Below are positions 52,490-64,000 of a stretch of DNA of 64,000 bases, piece after piece. The stretch comes from Zonotrichia leucophrys gambelii (taxonomy: Eukaryota > Chordata > Aves > Passeriformes > Passerellidae), in the NCBI RefSeq assembly GCF_028769735.1, contig NC_088177.1:16804599-16868598 (forward strand). Reading direction: 5' to 3'. A program made the translations under genes and the position numbers. Every line of letters begins with the position of its first letter. The first letter of the stretch is position 1. A model generated the notes under the pieces. That model had not been told where the DNA came from. It searched no databases and worked only from the letters and a program-made list of their open reading frames with translations.

Positions 52490-52796
52490 TGTAGGAGGAT
52501 AGAATATAAGAAAATAAAGATAGTGTAGAAAGTAATGTTACCCCTAAGGAGTTGCAGCTGGGCCAATTATCAAACATTAGGAGCAGGCCTGACTTTAACA
52601 GGCCACAGCCAATGAGAAGCAGAGAGCTATAAAATAGTGGGGTGGCTGGTTGGGAAGGGAGCTGGGGTCAGTTGGCTGCTTTGTGATGAGGAAAGAGTCA
52701 GTGCTTGGAGGAGCAATAGCCCACGAGAAACTCCAAGGTATGAAACCTTTACAATTGGAGACAACAGTGTGCAACCCCTGCAATAAGATTGCAACA
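52490..52796 (+). mobile_element. Solo LTR of an avian endogenous retrovirus
   Basis: This 307-bp element starts tgtaggagg and ends gcaaca, with canonical TG...CA ends and a perfect 6-bp target duplication. Inside, in plus orientation, are a CCAAT box (52609-52613), a TATA-like box (ctataaaata, about 52627-52636) and a poly(A)-signal-like aataag (52782-52787), one base off AATAAA, close to the 3' end. Phrases such as cccctaaggagttgcagctg and aggccacagccaatgag match an avian LTR family I recall but cannot name with certainty. No retroviral genes flank it, so it arose by recombination between the two LTRs of a provirus. Six-base duplication favours a class II (ERVK-like) origin. Confidence 0.88.
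52627..52636 (+). promoter_or_regulatory. TATA box of the solo LTR
   Basis: ctataaaata lies 14 bp after a CCAAT box within the LTR, the usual U3 promoter layout. It could still drive transcription of flanking DNA on the plus strand. Confidence 0.6.
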
Positions 52797-52802
52797 ATTT
52801 AC

Positions 52803-55800
52803 AGTGGAAAAGAATGCTTTATTCATATGTAATGTGTACCAAAGACAATCCTCATGTTCAGAGTTCTTATGATGTGTGCATATATTTGATATAATTCTAT
52901 TTTCTGTCATCTTCTGCCTTCTTTTATAAGACAAAAGGGGCTGTGGTTATTGCCTGTGTATAGCCTGGTCAAAGCCATATGCAATGTCAATGAGCTGCAC
53001 TTTACTGGCTTTCATGAAATGTTGCCTCGTAAGGGACACATTTGGTCTGCAAGGACAGGACGTTCTCAGAGTGTAAATGGCTTATTTTTCACCTCATTGG
53101 CACTTATTCTACTGGACACTGTCACTCAGAAACCAGACAGCTGAACAAAAGGGTGTCAAAACAAGTGAAGATCATGTGATTGCTGGAAGCCAGGCAATGC
53201 CCTAAGGCAGGGGTTTGCACAATATCATCATTAGCAAGAGATTCTATGAGAAAAAAGTCAACTTAAAATTGAAAAAAAAAATAGCAGAGCTTGTTAAGAT
53301 AGATAAACTTTAAGTTTACGTTCTTGCATGTGTTTTTAATGCCTGTAACTCAACTTGAGCAAAAGGGCTGTAAGATAAGTGTCACAGAAATACAGGTTGG
53401 ACAGTTCTGATACTACTGTGCTTCCTCTGCCTAGTATGTTTCCCATTCTACAATAATAATGTTGTAGATGGACTTGCAGATTCTATGTGCATTTTAAAGT
53501 ATTATATACAATAGAGACCCATGATATCTTCTTCACTTGTAAATATATTTCGTGAGCTGAATCATCTGCACAGACCACAAGTTGTTCCCTATCTTAGGGA
53601 GTCAAAGGCGTGCAATCAATCAATTAATTTCCACATCTCCTCTAAAATTATCTCTTCCCTCCTACTTCCCTCCCACTCTGAAAAAACCCAAAAGTGAGCT
53701 CATCTAACTGTTCTAATCAGAAATTTATTCCAAAGTCTTTCAGGGGCCAGCTCGCCATTCAGAACAGTTCTGCATGGGGCAAAGAAACTAGAAATGGGCA
53801 GAAAAAACAACCCCAAAGAGTGGCTGGGGTCAGTTCATGACTACACAGCTGAGCGAGATGTTTTCTCTCCCTTCTTTCTGAAATAGTTGTGGAAGTTTTA
53901 AAAATCCTCCTCCTATGTTCAGGCCTTATACTTGAGAATGATGGAGTCGATGACCAACCTCATTTTAGCCATCTGCACTTTGTTAAAGTTCTTTGTTACA
54001 CTTTCCATCCATTTCTCCCTCTGAAGGATTTCCATAGAACAATGTGGGGCTTTTTCATCCAACAGCTGCAAAGTGGGAGGACAGAAGTAAAGTTCATTTC
54101 CACAGAGACTGTAAGATTATTGTGGTAAATCAGTTTCAAGTCCTTGTATGCTCTAGAGTTCAAAATGATCCTGAATACTAATTATATTCCTGTTACAAGT
54201 GAGAAGGAGTAATATTTGTCTTCACAGTGTTTGCGAAAGTAAATATAAAAAGCTCTCCTCCTAGAGCCAAAGAGCCAAGTACCTCAAGTACTGTGTGTGA
54301 AACAGGAATATGGTTTCATGCATTTAAAAAACCCAAGAAACAGAGATGTAAAGAAAAATATATTTATTTCAGGTTTTTGACTAGTTTAATACTTGTACAT
54401 GAATATTGCATATGTCCCCTCAAGTTCTCTTTTTTGTTTATCTTAACTTTATTCATGTTGCATTTGTATAACTCTTCTCCAGCAGAGGGCTTAATACAGT
54501 CGGTTTGAGAAATGTAATTTCAACATCAGTAGAACATATTTCTATTATAAGCTTTCTACTCAAAGCACAATGTAACATTTGTGAATTGGAAAGAAAAAAA
54601 AAAGCAAATGTTTATTCACTGCATGATATTTTCTGGATGTTCTGGAAATTCAGTAATCGAGTGTCTCCTTAGGAGTACGATGAGTGTAACATCAAAATCA
54701 TCATTGCAGCATTCAGTTTCTTCCTCCCAGTAACTCTTTCATTGCTAATTGATTTTTTTCTTAGCCCAATGCTTAGTGACATATGCAGGAGGGTTTATAC
54801 CAACAGGGTATAAAAAGACTTCTATGTGGGCAGAAAAGTGTATGCACCAAGGTTAGTGCAATCAGGGAAAATACATGATTGTGCATGTGTCTAAGTACAC
54901 TCATATATGTATATACACACGTAGGTAGTATTAAATACAAGAGAATTGATGTTTAGTTGGAGTTTTTTCAAAGAAACGCTTTTATTTACAAGGCTTTGTC
55001 ATTCTTTAAGGAGGCAGTATATTTCTGCTGTTCTATATAGTATTTGATGCATTTTTAATGTCAATTAGCTACAATAATATGGTGTTAAGTAACACTGGGT
55101 TTTGTGTGCGAGCATGCACCACTGTTTTGTGGCTGCATGCACCATTTCCTTCTACTTTGGCTTTGGATTATTTAGTAAAATATTTTAGTTGCTTGCTTAT
55201 AAACCAATGAAATAAGCTAAAGAAGGTTATTTTACTGTTTGCCATGGAACTAATAGTTCAAGGAAGATGTAAATGTGGCATTCAGTATTGAGCCACTTTT
55301 ATCTAGTATGATTACCTCTTAGGGAAAATAAACAAATATCACGCTCAAAATCAAGATGACTTTAGACTAAAAAGAAGCTAGAGATATCAAAAATACTTTC
55401 AAAGTCAGATCTTTGATTGTTTGCTCTCTTAATTAGCTCCTTTTAGATTTATTTTTTGTAGAAGATCCTGTAGATAGTATCCAATACCTAATCATGTTAC
55501 TCATCCCCTTAAACATTTGTGGCTTTCTGAGCTGTTCACCTTCTATTCAGCAAGCTGAGAATGTGCCCTAGTGCAGCCCCAGAGGGATCTGCAGACTCCT
55601 GCTGCTGCTGTTTAGCACAAAATCTACTCCTTTCTGCTTCCCCTTTCAGACATTTGTGGATATCCTCATGTTCAGTTGCGTTTGCAGGGCCAAGGCATTA
55701 TTCACTTTTCAGAGTAGGCTTTCTGTTTTCCTATGGAGGATTCATGTTTTACAAGAAATGAAAAATAATTTAATACAGATCAGCGTCAGATATCAATGGG

Positions 55801-57558
55801 TATCTTGCTCAAGTTTGGGACTAGTATATCATGTGATTGTTACTGCTCTATTTTATAACCAGATACAAACTCTGATCTGTCTGACTTAAATTTTGCAACA
55901 ATTTCTTACAGTATCTTGTAAAAAGATAACTAGTGAAGCCACCAATAACCTCTTGTACTGCTTCAAATATAAATCAAAATGCATTAAAACAAAAAAAGTG
56001 ATGATCTACACTGATGAATCCAAACAAGTAATGACAAAAATTTGTCAATGAGTCAATGCTCTGCAGTGCAAGACCAATAGAAACAAGGCATTAGCAACAA
56101 TCAAGTGTGATTAATGGATGCAGAATTATGTTTCAATCAAATAACCAGCAGCTAAATAATTATTCACTTTGTGCAATATCCTTCACCTCTTTCCAGAAGT
56201 AGTATAGATTGTTTCTCTTTCTTAGCAAGGAGTCTGGTCATGGTTTTCTTTTATTTCTGTATTTAAAAAATTTTTATTAATAGAAGTAGAGAGCTGATTG
56301 CCAATTCCAATTTTGTTTGTGGCACAAATAATCTTGATCTTAAATGAACAATTGGCGAAAATGCTGTCACTGCCCAGGACAGTGGGAGAAACGCTGCTGG
56401 TGTCAGCAAGTCAGGTTCTCACACACCCCTTTGCAAAGGGTGACGTGGTGCAGCGTGCAACATGGTTTTAGAGAGAGGATTTGGTGGGTTCAACTTTCTT
56501 ATGAAACTGTGTTTGAAACTTCCTGTGTGAGGCATTATGAGTATATAATTCATTCTCTGGTATCCAGAATAGTCACTCAGGTTTTTTTTATGCAGCAAAT
56601 AAACACTAGCTAATAGCTGTACTTCCTCCTAAGCTGTACAGCTCAGGTTATCAAAGATATGACTTGCATTAAAACTACAGTATCAAATATTCAGAATTCA
56701 GCAGGAGAAGATATATTTAAAAGTAATATGTATTGTGCTTATTTAGGGAAAAAAAGGAGATTACATCTGCTGCTGCTCTTCACATGTTTAGAGAATTCTT
56801 AGTGTTGAAACAAAAATAAGTGATGCATTATGAATAAAGAAGGCATTCAATGATTTTCATGGTATCAAAGTAAAGGCAATAAAAGAAAATAGGCTTGGAA
56901 CAAATTAAAGAACAAACCTTTTCATGCAGTATACAGATAAACTCTGGAGCTTGTTATCATAAATTACAGAGTCCAAAAATGTCTCCAAAAAGGCAAATTG
57001 GACAGATTAATGGAGGACAGTCCTGCTGATGTCTGTTTCAGTTGATGATCCAGACAGAAATGTGTAATAAACTGCTGATTTCTGTGCTGTTAAGAGAAAA
57101 AGAATAAATGCCATTTCTCCATCACTCAATATACTTTACGTTCTTGGGGCAAAGCTAACATCAATCAATTATTTTCCATACATAATAATTAAGACAATTT
57201 ATTTAGGGAAAATAAACCAGTTTCTAGAAATGCAGAAAGAGCAAAACTTGAGCTCTTTGGATGCTTCCAAAGTAGAGCTAAGTAGCATAATTCATGATTT
57301 TATAATTGAGGCATCTTCCTGTGATAAATATGCAGCACTTTTGACTTCAGGGATAAAACCTGCAGGGATATGTTCAGATGTACAACAGCAAAAGGATTTA
57401 CAGCAATGAGAAAGTGCAGAAAAAAATATCAAGTTCTTGATAACTTGTGTAATTAAAAGATCTTCAAAATGTTCTTTCAAATATCTAAGAAGAAAGAACC
57501 ATTGTTAGGTCTAGTTTCTTTTAGCTGGTGGAAATTTCAGCAGAATATTCTGCAGGAG
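52803..57558. other. Unique noncoding sequence
   Basis: AT-rich, no coding exon, RNA gene or recognised transposon. Frames such as 56344-56613 (89 codons) show no recognisable domain. Confidence 0.5.
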
Positions 57559-57580
57559 GTGTGTGTGTGTGTTTATGTGT
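57559..57580. repeat. (GT)n microsatellite
   Basis: A short run of GT units (about 57560-57572) is followed by the interrupted sequence ttatgtgt. Confidence 0.8.
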
Positions 57581-58169
57581 TGGAGAGCAATATTGCAAAA
57601 AACAAGACAAGTGTAGGTTATTCACCATCAGGATAATGTGGGGAAAAACAGGAAAAGCTTTGTCATTGCCTTTTAAGGGACCCTGTAACTGTGTCCCACA
57701 CATTCTCAGTGTTCAGCCCAAGTTTCTGCATGTCCACCTCTGAACCTGGAGCAGAGTCAGCACTGGGGATTCATGTGCAGGCAGGCAGCTGTGCCAGTAC
57801 CCTGTCAGGCATCAGTACAAAGGTGCTGTGGGAAGGTTTGGGTGTTTCCTCTGCTGCATTTGATTTTCACTACATGTCAGTATGACAACAGAAGAACAAA
57901 GACAGATTTTAGGGAGGGGGGCACCCTGTGGGGAGGTGTTCCCAGGTGGAGCAGTGCCCTGAAGGAGGCCTCACTCCTGAGCATCCCCTCAGCTCACAAA
58001 ACAAACTGTGGTGTCAGGAATAAGTTTCTAATGGCACTAACAGATAAACAGGCACAAATTAGACTGAATTCAGCCTCCTGCTTTGAGACAGAGCATGAAA
58101 TTATGATTCCCAAACCTCAGCAGCACAAAGCACATCTTCGGCCAATAAGGAAAATAAAACATATGAGCT
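57581..58169. other. Unique noncoding sequence
   Basis: A 132-codon open frame (57773-58171, +) has no recognisable motif and overlaps a GC-richer patch. Not called as a gene. Confidence 0.5.
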
Positions 58170-58500
58170 GAATTTCTCAGTGTCAAAAAGAGCTCCCAGC
58201 CAAAAATACTGTAAAGATGTCCCTCTCTATCATGGCCTCTGCATCAGGGGCATTATTTTGTCAAGTGGATACTAAAATCAAAAATATTATTAAGTCTTTG
58301 CTAGAGATTTTTTATTCTTTCTCCATTTGCTAAAATATGCCAATAAAAAAAAGCAGAGCACAACAAAATGTAGATGGAAGTCAGTTTGAGATGAAAATAT
58401 ACAGCAAGATAAAACAGGAATTGATCCGAGCCACAAAATACGGAGGACAGCTTGAATCACTCCGAGTTTAAAAATACGTCTGTCTTCAATATCTGTCTCT
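58170..58500. promoter_or_regulatory. Possible conserved noncoding element
   Basis: Low-repeat AT-rich sequence with scattered CpGs (gatccgagcc, atacggagg, ctccgagtt, atacgtctg) and MEF2/homeobox-like AT cores (ctaaaatatgcc, caaaaatattatta). The feel is of a conserved enhancer, but this is inference from composition only. Confidence 0.2.
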
Positions 58501-61500
58501 TCCCTTTTTCACATCATCAGAGGCTGGATGTGAAAATGAAATACACTTGTACAGCATAAAAATCTCTTCTTGATATCCTTCCAAACTCCCCTTAAAAATT
58601 CTTTAAAGTGCTCAACCTTATGTTTGACACAGGTTCCCTTGATGGCCTCAGTGAGGAGCACCTGAATGGCACAGGTGTTCAGCAGAGGAAATCCTCTGAA
58701 GGAGCCCAGGTCAGGAGAGACAGTCACATCAGCTGCTGCCTTGGAAAGCCCTGGACTGTAAGTGCCTCAGAAAACATCCTTTGTAAACTTCTTTCTTATT
58801 CAAGGAGTCTGGGACAAGCTGAGCTCTGTATGGAGGGATGCCATGAGATTCTAGATTAGTTGCTTTCTTAGTTTTGGGGGGTTTCTGGTTTACCTTGCTA
58901 CCTTCTAATGCAAGTGGAACAATTCTGTTTTGTGAAAAGAAAACAAAAAACAACCCCGTTCGGTCAATTTAGTTTCACAGATGTTTCCATTTCCAAGCAG
59001 AAGCCCTTGATGGTGCTGAAAGTTACTCAGCATTGTTGCAATTTGCATAACATTAGCCACGATGTTTTTATTTTGAAAAGTTGAAATGTTTGCAGCTCAT
59101 CATAGCACAGCCCTAATGGTGTTCAGTACATCTGCTTAAAAAAAAATCGTGCCTAGGCAATGCTCTACCCCACAAAAGTTTTTTATGACTTTTACTGACT
59201 TTCAAGGTTTTCAGTAGAAATAGAATTAAAGCCTCTGCTTTATGCACACACAAATTAGGAAATAATGAGTGGGTAACAAAGCCAAGTTGTGTGCTCTATG
59301 CTGCAGCTGTATCCTTGCATCTGCCACTAGAGCTCCCTGCTTATGCAGACACTGCATGGACTTTGTTTGGATACACTCATGAAATTAATGTCTTTTTCTG
59401 TAGGTGGCAAAGTCAGCTACACAGGTGTAACAGGAAATTAAAACAGGCAGTAGAAGCAATGATGGCAAGTAAAATGCATCAGTAAAGGAACTGTTGCTCC
59501 AAGACTTTATTCTTTCTCTTTCCACCACTTAACATCCCTGCAAATAGTAACTACTCTTGATTTGATGTTAAACTGGATCCTAGTTAAAAGCAGCAAGAAA
59601 ATAACACATATTTCAGAGATTTGCTTTGGTTAGCAGAGATGGAATATGATGTTCATCTGCAGCTTTCTCCCCTGGCTTGGTTTTGCTCTTCTTTCTGAGT
59701 TCAGACCTCCCAAATGAAACTTAAGTCCTCTGTATCTGTCAAGGTGTATCAGGCTGCTTTTTAAATTAGCAGAAAATTTATAATGAAGGAGTCCATTTCT
59801 GTGAACAGGCAGAAAATTCAAGACTTGAGATCAGGGTTTTTCCTGACAAAAATCTTCGACACTCGTTCTCAAAATCTTGATGAACTTCTTCCTATCTTAA
59901 TTTCTACTCTTATTTATTCCAGATTTTCAATTTTTTTCCCAGCTGACTTTTTAAAGTTGCTTTCTTCAAGTGCCCTGCACTTGATGTAGCAGCTTCCTTG
60001 GGGCTTCCTCAAACCCTTAAAAGAGCCTTTCTCTTCCCACCTGCCACAGTCGAAGTTCCTACTCAAGCACACAGCACCAGTTTCTTTAGTCTGTAACTCT
60101 TTCCAGTTACATTTGGTTATGACCTCCTGAGGCAGAGAATTACTGTATGCTGGCAAAGCACACACTGCGTGTACCACACAAGGAAAATTCAAAAATAAAC
60201 ATATCTGCCTCCTTAAAATCTGCCACATCTAGATGGGTTTGAAAGACATTAATCAGAAGGGCATCAGTGTAGTGCTTGTGCACACATTTTTATGCTCTTG
60301 ATGAAATTATTAGATAAATAACACACAATTACACCAAGCCAAGTGTGAATCAGGGCGTTCAAAATTTAAAATCACTGCCATTAAACTAGAAGAATTTCAT
60401 TCACAGCCCCTTTCAAATGAGAAGTGAATAAAAAAAAGGAACTGTTTCAACTTCTTGTTATATCAGCCATATATTTTACTAATCTGTAGGTTTCCAGGCA
60501 TTCCATAGCACTGAAAGTACAAGCAGTTATACAGAAAAGCAGTTGTATGTTTTTAATGATGTCATTTGCTCGCAGTGTGATACCAATTAGGAACTTCTTG
60601 GCCATTCAAACCCCAGCTAACTGTCAAGGAAGTGCTGGCTTCCCATCCAGCAGTCTAAAACAAAGATGTTTTATAAAGAATATAAAAAGAGAAAATAAGG
60701 TCCAAGGCAATACTGAATGTATAACTCAGCAGCTTTAACTGTTCCTCAGGAAGTGCTTTCTAATAACATGCTAATAACCAAGTGTGAGTTTGTAGGCAGC
60801 TGAGTCAAGGACTTCCTACACAGGTAACCAAAACCTGTGTGAAAAAAGTCAATTGAAAAGAAGTGGATGAGGTGGAATTGTTGCTGGTTTAATGCATTCA
60901 TTACAGTAAATGTGCAAGGAAGGGGGTTGGCGGGTAAATATTGAAGCAACCATGTAAAAGAAGTGTTTCCTCAGAACATCCCATCATAAGGAGCTTTTTG
61001 GCTTGTGTTTCCTTTCTATCCCATGATAGGGAGAACACGCAGCACTTTTTGGTGTGCAGATATCAGTGCACTGCTCAGCAGGCCCACAGGACTCATGCTA
61101 AATTCAGCTGGAATCCAGTTGTCCCAAACTACCTGGCTGCAGCTAATGAAGGGCTTTAGCACCTTCTAAGAGCAAATATTGCTCCAAGGACAATACTTGA
61201 AAGGATATCGAATTGGCTGGCCCTTTTTCTTTTTTACAAATGTAATAATTTTTTCTAAATATTGTTGTCCAGTAGCTGGAGCTTGTAGTATCTCCAATAT
61301 AAAAAAAAAAAATCTCCTTTTTGCCTTTTGAAGCATTTTTATGTCATACTTGGTAAATAAGAATTACTGTGTGAAACATGAGTTAAACAAAAAATAAGTG
61401 TCCAACAATGTTGGCTATGATGAGAAAAATGTGTCACTCAGTGAGTAGTTTCATTTCCTTTGGATTTGTGTTATATTTTTTTCTCTGAAGGCACAAGGCT

Positions 61501-64000
61501 TTCAGGATCTCTCGCCAACTTGAATTAATTCACTCATCCTGAGTAAAAGTACTAATAGGTTCTGGCTACTCTATTTTCATTAGACTAATCACAATTTGAT
61601 ATGCTTGAAAATACTCTCGCTTTGCCAAATTTTGCTGGAATTATCCAAGTAGTTTAAAAGTTATTAAGGCAGAACACACAATATGCAAATATTTAAAAAA
61701 AAAAGTCCGGAGTCACAGTAAGTTGTCTAGAAAATCTCTTTGGTGATTTGTATCAATGAAATGGAAAATTTAACTGTTCTGCAAATATCCTGATCTAGTC
61801 AGGAGAGTGAAAGCAAGCAGCACAGAAATAGAAAACCAACTAATGATGCCATAATATTTGCAATTAAACAGGAGTAGATGTCCAAGCTGAGGGAGACTAG
61901 GAGAGACACCACGGTTACTCAGTCCATGGAGACAAACTCCCACCACTTCAAATGAAAAATCAACTAAAACAATGCAAAAACTTTTAACCTGACATGTTTT
62001 GATGAGGTATGCTATTTATAAAGAATGCAAAGTGTATGATTCACAGAAGGCACTTGGTTACCAAGCTGACCACACAGCGATGCCTAGGAAAAATCACTGT
62101 TTTTCAGTGGGCCACTTTTTAGAGAGGTTTGTTTTTCACCCAGAGCCATTCATTATTGCCTAGCTGCTGACAGGGTCCTGCTTGTTAGAAAGATGGTGGG
62201 GAAGAAATGGTGGCTTAGTAAACATTTGAAAAATATATCAGAACTGTGAAAACCTCCTGCTTATGCGTGTTTGGGGTTTTTTAAGTCGAGTTGGTTTTCA
62301 AGTCACAGATTTCACTCTGAGAAAACATTTTAGTGGGTGAAGATTAATTTCTTTCCATCCTGCTCTGTCTGCCAGCACCAGCACTAGAAAAAAGCAAAGG
62401 AAAGGTAAAGAAGCAACAGATGGGAGTGAGAGAATAGAAGGGTCATCTTTTGTTTGAAGGTTCCATTCCTGTGTTTTTCTTCACTTTGAACAGGGACCAG
62501 GTTTATTCTGCTGAGCAGCACGACCCATACAAGTGGGAGCATGGCACTGCCATCCCTTTGTCCCCTCTGTCCCAGGGTCTCGTGCATCCACAACCACTCA
62601 GATAAGCAGTAAAGAAACACAGGTAACTGTTTTCTCCCATGCTGAGGCACTAGCAGCCCATGGGATAGTGAAGATTTACTTGCCCAGATGTGTGCCAATT
62701 AAAAAAACAACCTTCAGGAGGAGGGTTACAAGAATTGCTGGTTTTTAGAAGCTCTGTCCCTCTTATTCATCAAAGTTCAGGGCTCTTGCCTTGAGTGAAA
62801 CTCAGGGGAAAAATATAGCCCCATTCTCCACTGATGAGGATTTTTTTTCTCCTTTCCATATTTCTTCCTCTACTGAGGATCCATTCTCTCTTCCTCAGGC
62901 TTAGCACCTCTATTTTCATTTCCTGAAAGCTTGTGCCTGCCCAGTTTTTGCACCATGCATTGAACGGGACTCCAGCAACCCTTGGTGACTGACTGTATTT
63001 GCACAGGCAGCGTGACCCAGGCAAGGGAGAAGACCCAATGCCCTGAGTCTGACCAAGGAATAAAACAGCACCTGAACATCCACCTGTTGTGCTCACTCTA
63101 AATTTGTCATATGACACGTTGGGGAGTTCAACTTTTAGCATTGTAACTTTACAATGCACCAGGAGCCAAGTTTTTTGCCACAACTCAGGCTTGTCAATAA
63201 TGGTGAGGAGTTACCTGTGATCTTTGCAGTGTGCTGGTAGTGGTTCAGATTGCAGGAGCTGAAGAGCCCTGGAATCTGTTCAGCAGAATGCCTGAGATTT
63301 TATGAATTCATTTGGCTTCTCTCCTGTCAGGCTGGCATCAGCTTTTATTTTAAACAGAAATCTCCCTAACAGGAGGAAATACAGGAGAGGATACCAAAGG
63401 ACATGTCAGGTAATTAAAGATAAAAAATACTGTATTGCTTATATTAGAAGATAACTCAGGCCAGCCTGCACAGCTGGTTGAAGCTGAGGAGGAAACCTCC
63501 AATAAGTGAGCATAAACCCAGAAACTTGAGTGCACAGGGGAATGTGGGGTAGCAATGCACAAGGTGCAGCTAAACACTTCCTGCCCTTCCTGAGGGAATT
63601 GCTGGCTCCAGCCTTCCCTGCTAAAACACTGGAACCCCACAGGAGCATTTGTGTCTTTCTGGAACCATGCCCCACACAAAGCCAGGTTGGAGAAGGGTTG
63701 TTTGGTGAACCTGAATTCCCACAGTGACTGCATTCTCATCCATTTTTAACCTAAATCTGAATTTATCCTCTTGTTTGCTGAACTTCAGGGGAGGGAGGTT
63801 TATTGTCTTTGCCCTATAGGAAGGCACCAACCTTCCCGAAGGATCTGGACCTCCAGAGTCTCCCAATGTAATCCCTCAGGACAAAGCCAGTCTGCCACAG
63901 TCAGGAGGGATAAACCTCACCCATGGACTTGGGAAATCCCATCTCCAGGCTGATCTAAAGAGGCTTTCACTGCTCCACTGATGGCCAGCACAGCCAAGGA
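58501..64000. other. Unique noncoding sequence
   Basis: No supported gene or interspersed repeat. There is an A run near 61300-61311. 62520-63100 and 63440-63960 are GC-richer and hold overlapping frames on both strands without recognisable domains. The window ends in unique sequence. Confidence 0.5.

Larger units (their letters stand above)
52484..52802. repeat. 6-bp target-site duplication flanking a solo LTR
   Basis: atttac occurs at 52484-52489 directly before the LTR's TG and again at 52797-52802 directly after its CA. The match is perfect, marking the integration site and fixing both LTR ends to the base. Confidence 0.9.

Noticed and set aside
53235..53255. gattctatgag, resembling a CR1 3' tail on the plus strand
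   Set aside because: The upstream sequence does not match CR1.
62770..63183. 137-codon minus-strand frame
   Set aside because: Overlaps other frames in a GC-richer patch and has no recognisable domain.
1..64000. CRISPR arrays, operons, tRNA or rRNA genes
   Set aside because: No regularly spaced repeats with unique spacers, no cloverleaf I could recognise, no ribosomal sequence, and the genome type is vertebrate.

Overview
The window reads as vertebrate nuclear DNA, most likely from a bird and probably a songbird. The sequence is AT-rich with scattered GC-richer patches. It has no operon-like gene packing and carries few interspersed repeats. Three of those repeats are CR1 LINE 3' ends of the avian/reptilian kind (about 23330-23700, 48881-49003, 51288-51564). 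The others are avian-type endogenous retrovirus LTRs. The species and chromosomal location cannot be fixed from sequence alone.

I found no protein-coding gene I can defend. The longest ATG-started reading frame is 192 codons (51251-51829, +) and runs through a CR1 copy. The others are short, overlap on both strands and resemble no protein I recognise. No rRNA, tRNA or known ncRNA was recognised. The window is best described as a gene desert or the inside of a very large intron.

Layout: 1-16.5 kb is unique sequence with a 19-bp tandem repeat (6257-6304), small perfect hairpins (8442-8475, 10486-10516), a 165-bp polypyrimidine tract (8972-9136) and AT-rich trinucleotide repeats (13609-13656, 14160-14234). 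A compound structure of tandem repeats, a 19-bp perfect palindrome and a second direct repeat lies at 16510-16709. From 18 to 33 kb the sequence is mostly unique, with an old CR1 at 23.3-23.7 kb. At 33882-34704 one LTR is interrupted by a second LTR with its own short target-site duplication, a nested retroviral insertion. From 35 to 48 kb the sequence is unique, with hairpins, GC-rich patches and local duplications. From 48.8 to 52.8 kb there are two CR1 copies of different age and a solo LTR with a perfect 6-bp target duplication (52484-52802). The last 11 kb is unremarkable.

There is no gene network to describe. The main story is a layered record of transposon insertion, with several locally rearranged or structure-forming sequences and a few stretches that could be conserved regulatory elements. 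Family assignments rest on recall of avian repeat consensus sequences, not on a database search.
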